The position numbers and the translations under genes are program-made. Of a stretch of DNA of 64,000 nt, positions 60,370 to 64,000 are shown piece by piece; within the stretch, counting starts at the first letter, position 1; each line of letters starts with the position of its first letter. A model generated the notes under the pieces. It ran no database searches and had not been told where the DNA came from. It saw nothing but the letters and a program-made list of their open reading frames with translations. Source of the DNA: Strongylocentrotus purpuratus (lineage: Eukaryota; Echinodermata; Echinoidea; Camarodonta; Strongylocentrotidae); NCBI RefSeq assembly GCF_000002235.5, contig NW_022145615.1:14866712-14930711 (forward strand), given 5' to 3'.

Positions 60370-61151
60370 GGTAGAAACTGCAAAGTGCACCACTAACAAC
60401 CACATTAAACCGTGCTCCTGTGTGATATCATTCCAGTGAAGGGGGATACAGATTGCAATCCATAATCACATACAATGAAATAATCCTTACGACCGATCAT
60501 ATTCCACATCAGGCATAGGAACACTTGTAATCTCTTTCAAGACCCTGATGGTATTGTTAGGTCCATGCTTGAAGTATTGCATACATACACCACAGAGAGT
60601 GAACATGTAGCTCTACAGCAGAGGAACAACACCTGCTATACACCATTTAGTCATTAATTTTGTCAGAGAACAAAACTATCAAATGATCATCACGATCACG
60701 GTACCCCTGCACTGAATATTGTGGCCAACTTTATGGCAGGCTAACTTATATGTATTTCGACGAAATACACATAATTACATCAATACCCACAAAGCCTTTT
60801 TTATGGAGAAAAAAATCACATTACTCAATTAAATCTAGTAAAGCTGAAGAAAGACTACATCAAACAATGACCGTCGGCCTTGAGATCTGTGACTGGCTAC
60901 ACTCCTACATACTCTCACAGATGGCTCTGGATTAGGACTGTCTGCTTTCACACAGGTGTGAGTATCTCTTCATTTCAAAGTGTGAATCTCTAGGAGCATT
61001 CACACTACAAGAAAATTCACACAAATTTGTATTTAAAAAAATTGTTCCAAGAACCATCATACACTCAAGATAGCAATGTTTCATAAAGGAACATTTAACA
61101 ACATTTATGTAAAATTTTGGTGAGGTATGTGCAGTGCTACATCTTGGATAT

Positions 61152-61345
61152 AGTTAAAGGGCAATCCAACCTTTGTAATAACTCATTTGTAAGAAATCAG
61201 AAAAATTAGAGAAACAGAATGGTAAAATGAGTCTGACCGACAATAAGAATTTTGCATGTTAGAAATAAAAGATCACTAAATCTATGTGAATCTCAAATTG
61301 GCAATTTGATCCGCAGACTGTGATGTCCTAAAGGTATTGCATAAC
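61152..61345 (+). repeat. Dispersed GCAATCCAAC-family repeat, copy 3
   Basis: Starts AGTTAAAGGGCAATCCAACC and contains TTGTAATAACTCATTTGTAA, AGAGAAACAGAATGGTAAAA and AAATTGGCAATTTGATCCG. Related to 33286-33500 and, inverted, 59490-59889. Confidence 0.7.
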
Positions 61346-62463
61346 TATACATTGAATTTTGTTGGTCTGAATGGGGGTCTATCACAAGCTCCCAGGCCAG
61401 AATCATTGATTGCATCAAGTCAGGGGTGAATTACTCATTTCAAGAGAGTCCAAGTTGTCCCTCTGACAAATCTTTGACATTTTTAGGTCAGGATCTACAT
61501 TTTATGATATTTCTATTTTCTAGACTCCTGGGAACTGTGTTAGGTCCCCTCTATGTCCTTGGTATAAGCCAGAAACTTATATATTGTATTGTTTGGGAGA
61601 TCTCCATGCATGCAATGGGGTTCCAAAGGCAAGTGACCCTCTGATATTCATAATGACTAAGAAGCCTGACAGAACACAGGTACTCCTTGAAAATCTGTGT
61701 TGGCTGAAAATGAAATGATTTCTAATTAGTTTTGTTAAAACTAATTACAAATCATTTACTTTTCAGTCAAATATTTTCAAAGGGTTCCTTCCTGTGTAAT
61801 GTCAGGCTTATGTAGTCGATAGGTTTAACAAATATTTCACCAAAACATACATCAGACAGGACTCTTACTCAAGGGGGCACCTACAAACCTTTTTGTTCTT
61901 ACACTGAGAAACTGTTGGTATATTCTGTTTGGTTAATTATCTCAGAATGTAGAGAATGAACATACTAACAAAACTGATACCATGGTATATTTGCCAAAGC
62001 TGACTTTATACACAAACAACCCTACACTGCATGTTAGCCAATAAGCATAAGAAATGATCTAACTTCTGGGTTCCAGACTAGTTTCTAAGTCCAAATTAGA
62101 ATCTTGAAAGACCCTCGAAACTCTTAAAGCCCCACTGCACTACTTATAGCTACTTATGCCCTCCATTCAGCCAACAATGCCTAAGCGGTAACGTTGATCC
62201 CCCATAGTGCCCTTCCTTATGTTAATTGAGAGCTGATTTGATGAGATAACCACCTGCCAGTGACCACGCAGGGAGGTGTAATCCCCCTGGCCGAACTAGT
62301 GCAGATAGGCTTTACAACAGGTTCATGCATGAGTAGCAATCTGATCAAGATATGAACCTACTTCTTTGTGTCTATAAGGATGACTGCTGGCCACCTATAT
62401 CTTGATTGAAGATTTTGCCAGCATAACATCACTTCAAAATAGATAGTGAGCCTGATAATAGTT

Positions 62464-62753
62464 AGGTTCACAGAAAAGTCCATCAAGTCTAGATCGTGGT
62501 TTTAAACTTTGAAGTTGTCTTGTAGTGAGGGACCGAGCAGGCACTCATATCGACTAAACTTTAACTTTACTCAAAGTTATAAACCACAAGTGATCTTTAG
62601 GTTAGCGTGATAACTCCGAGAGTCCTCACTCAAAGTTATGTGCAAACACAATATACTTCAAGGTTACATCAGCTTGTATTTTAAATGAATGCTTTCCTCC
62701 AGGCTTGTAGCTTGAAACTTTAAATGCTTGTTGTTGAGTCTTGTGTGAACCCT
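62464..62753. mobile_element. Short TIR repeat, GGTTCACA ends
   Basis: 290-bp unit bounded by AGGTTCACA and TGTGAACCCT. Contains AACTTTGAAGTTGTCTTGTA, GTGAGGGACC, ATCTTTAGGTTAGCGTGATA and CTCCGAGAGTCCTCACTC. Shares blocks with 42565-42765. Non-coding and MITE-like; target duplication was not resolved. Confidence 0.65.
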
Positions 62754-64000
62754 CATCTTTATAAGTGAATCATGGATTAAAACCTTGAGGATTCATAAAC
62801 TTTAAGTTTTAAATTATGATGGTGCCATAAAAATATTGCCTGTAGGTAAACTAAAACCTGTGTTATTGAATGTTATATTACAGGGCTCATCTTATAAACA
62901 GTTGGGATTAATCGCAACTATGTACACAAGAGATTGTGATTGATTTGGATTAATCACTACTCTTTATAAGACAGGGCCCAGGTTACCAAGTCTTTACAGT
63001 TTCCAATTAGCATAGAGAGCTTTCTACAAAATAAAATCCATTTATCTACTCTATATGTATACATGGAAATCAAATGCATCATAAATTGCACTTTCCTATC
63101 AAATTATTGCTACCGGTAACTACATTTTTCAGTTTTAATATTACATGTATTTCAATATGTTAATGCAATACACATAAGCCACCAGATAATATACCATTCT
63201 GCAAATTGAATTTACGGTAGCTAAAAACAACTCTAATTGTACTCACAAACATGCATTCCCTCAGTTGAGTTTATCACACTCTATTTGACTAATGGAAACT
63301 CAATCTAATGAAACTAGGCTACTGTCAATATAATGATTGCTTACAAGGGAAAGAAAACTATTTCCCTCTACCTTTACAGACACCATACCCCCTAGAACAG
63401 GCAAGTAGATGTGATATATGATAACCATATTGACCCAGATAGGCACCTGTTGATAACCAGTAGACCTTAACACCCATGGATAGTTTGGTCGGCAGGTCTT
63501 TACACCGTATGAATCACAGGGGTTCTAGATTAAAATCATACCTGATCCATATCTGATCAGTGCCATTTATGAGGAGCTGATGCAAGTAGGCCTCTTTTTA
63601 TAAAGATAATTCACAGACAGATACAATCAGTTTACTAAAAAATGCATTCAGTCAATATCGTTAGATTTGGTTTTCCCCTTGCTCTTTTCACATTTGTTCT
63701 TCTTCAAAAGCAAAGTCTCTATTGCATTTCCTGTTTTCTTGCTTTGGAGCCTTTAAAAAAATGCTTTCTTCTTCAACCAATGTTTGTGATCGATTTTCAG
63801 GATATGAAAGTGAATTGACTTAATACAGATAGATGCACATGATGCTATCAGGATGGCTGGTTTAAAGTTCAATGATATATTATTTGTCAACAGAAATGAA
63901 AGTATCTATACCCTGTAGCTACATACTCATCAGATATTAACAATAACCAACATAACTATATCTATATCAAAATCCATTTATTCCTTATGTGGAGTACAGC

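Larger units (their letters stand above)
60370..64000 (-). other. Region upstream of the candidate first exon
   Basis: Contains dispersed repeats at 61152-61345 and 62464-62753. I found no TATA-like promoter placed convincingly before 60369 and no further exon with PDZ-family coding. It could be promoter-proximal DNA or another large intron. Confidence 0.5.

Overview
The window looks like AT-rich genomic DNA from a marine deuterostome, most likely a sea urchin. Three things point there. The only recognisable protein gene is a long-intron metazoan PDZ scaffold gene. The repeats are of marine-invertebrate type, namely tRNA-derived SINEs and short terminal-inverted-repeat (TIR) elements. A complete foldback transposon has long arms whose outer halves are tandem 15-bp repeats, which is the plan of the TU elements described from Strongylocentrotus purpuratus. 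There are no operons, ribosome binding sites or prokaryotic features.

One gene spans nearly everything, on the minus strand. Eight exons (59209-59073, 48307-48175, 43704-43427, 27826-27745, 21682-21460, 18126-18053, 16154-16051, 3317-3163) join in one open frame. Every join has canonical AG/GT borders and matching phases, giving 1186 coding bases (395 codons plus one base). The product has a class I-type PDZ domain, a Ser/Pro-rich linker of about 140 residues, a second PDZ domain, another Ser/Pro/Arg-rich linker, and the first strand of a third PDZ. Sequence and order match the central part of the PDZD2 / pro-interleukin-16 family. The gene is cut at both sides: its 3' exons lie before position 1, and 5' exons lie beyond 64000 unless transcription starts at the candidate first exon at 60304-60369.

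Layout (transcript runs right to left): 60370-64000 upstream DNA or intron with several repeats; 60304-60369 candidate alternative first exon; 59073-48175 first PDZ, split by a 10.8 kb intron rich in TIR elements; 43704-27745 linker exons separated by a 15.6 kb intron holding the 2.55 kb TU-like foldback element, a 391-bp tandem duplication, long CT tracts and two TIR elements; 21682-16051 second PDZ in three exons; a 12.7 kb intron; 3317-3163 linker plus start of the third PDZ; then a roughly 600-bp minisatellite of 20-bp units just past that exon's donor.

The rest is intronic. It contains at least four SINE-type fragments, about nine TIR or hairpin elements, several tandem duplications and many simple repeats. 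The long six-frame open frames at 33.9-34.6 kb and 36.0-36.7 kb are by-products of the 15-bp repeats and not genes. I found no convincing tRNA, rRNA, CRISPR or second protein gene; one plus-strand open segment at 10579-10863 is listed as a weak candidate only.
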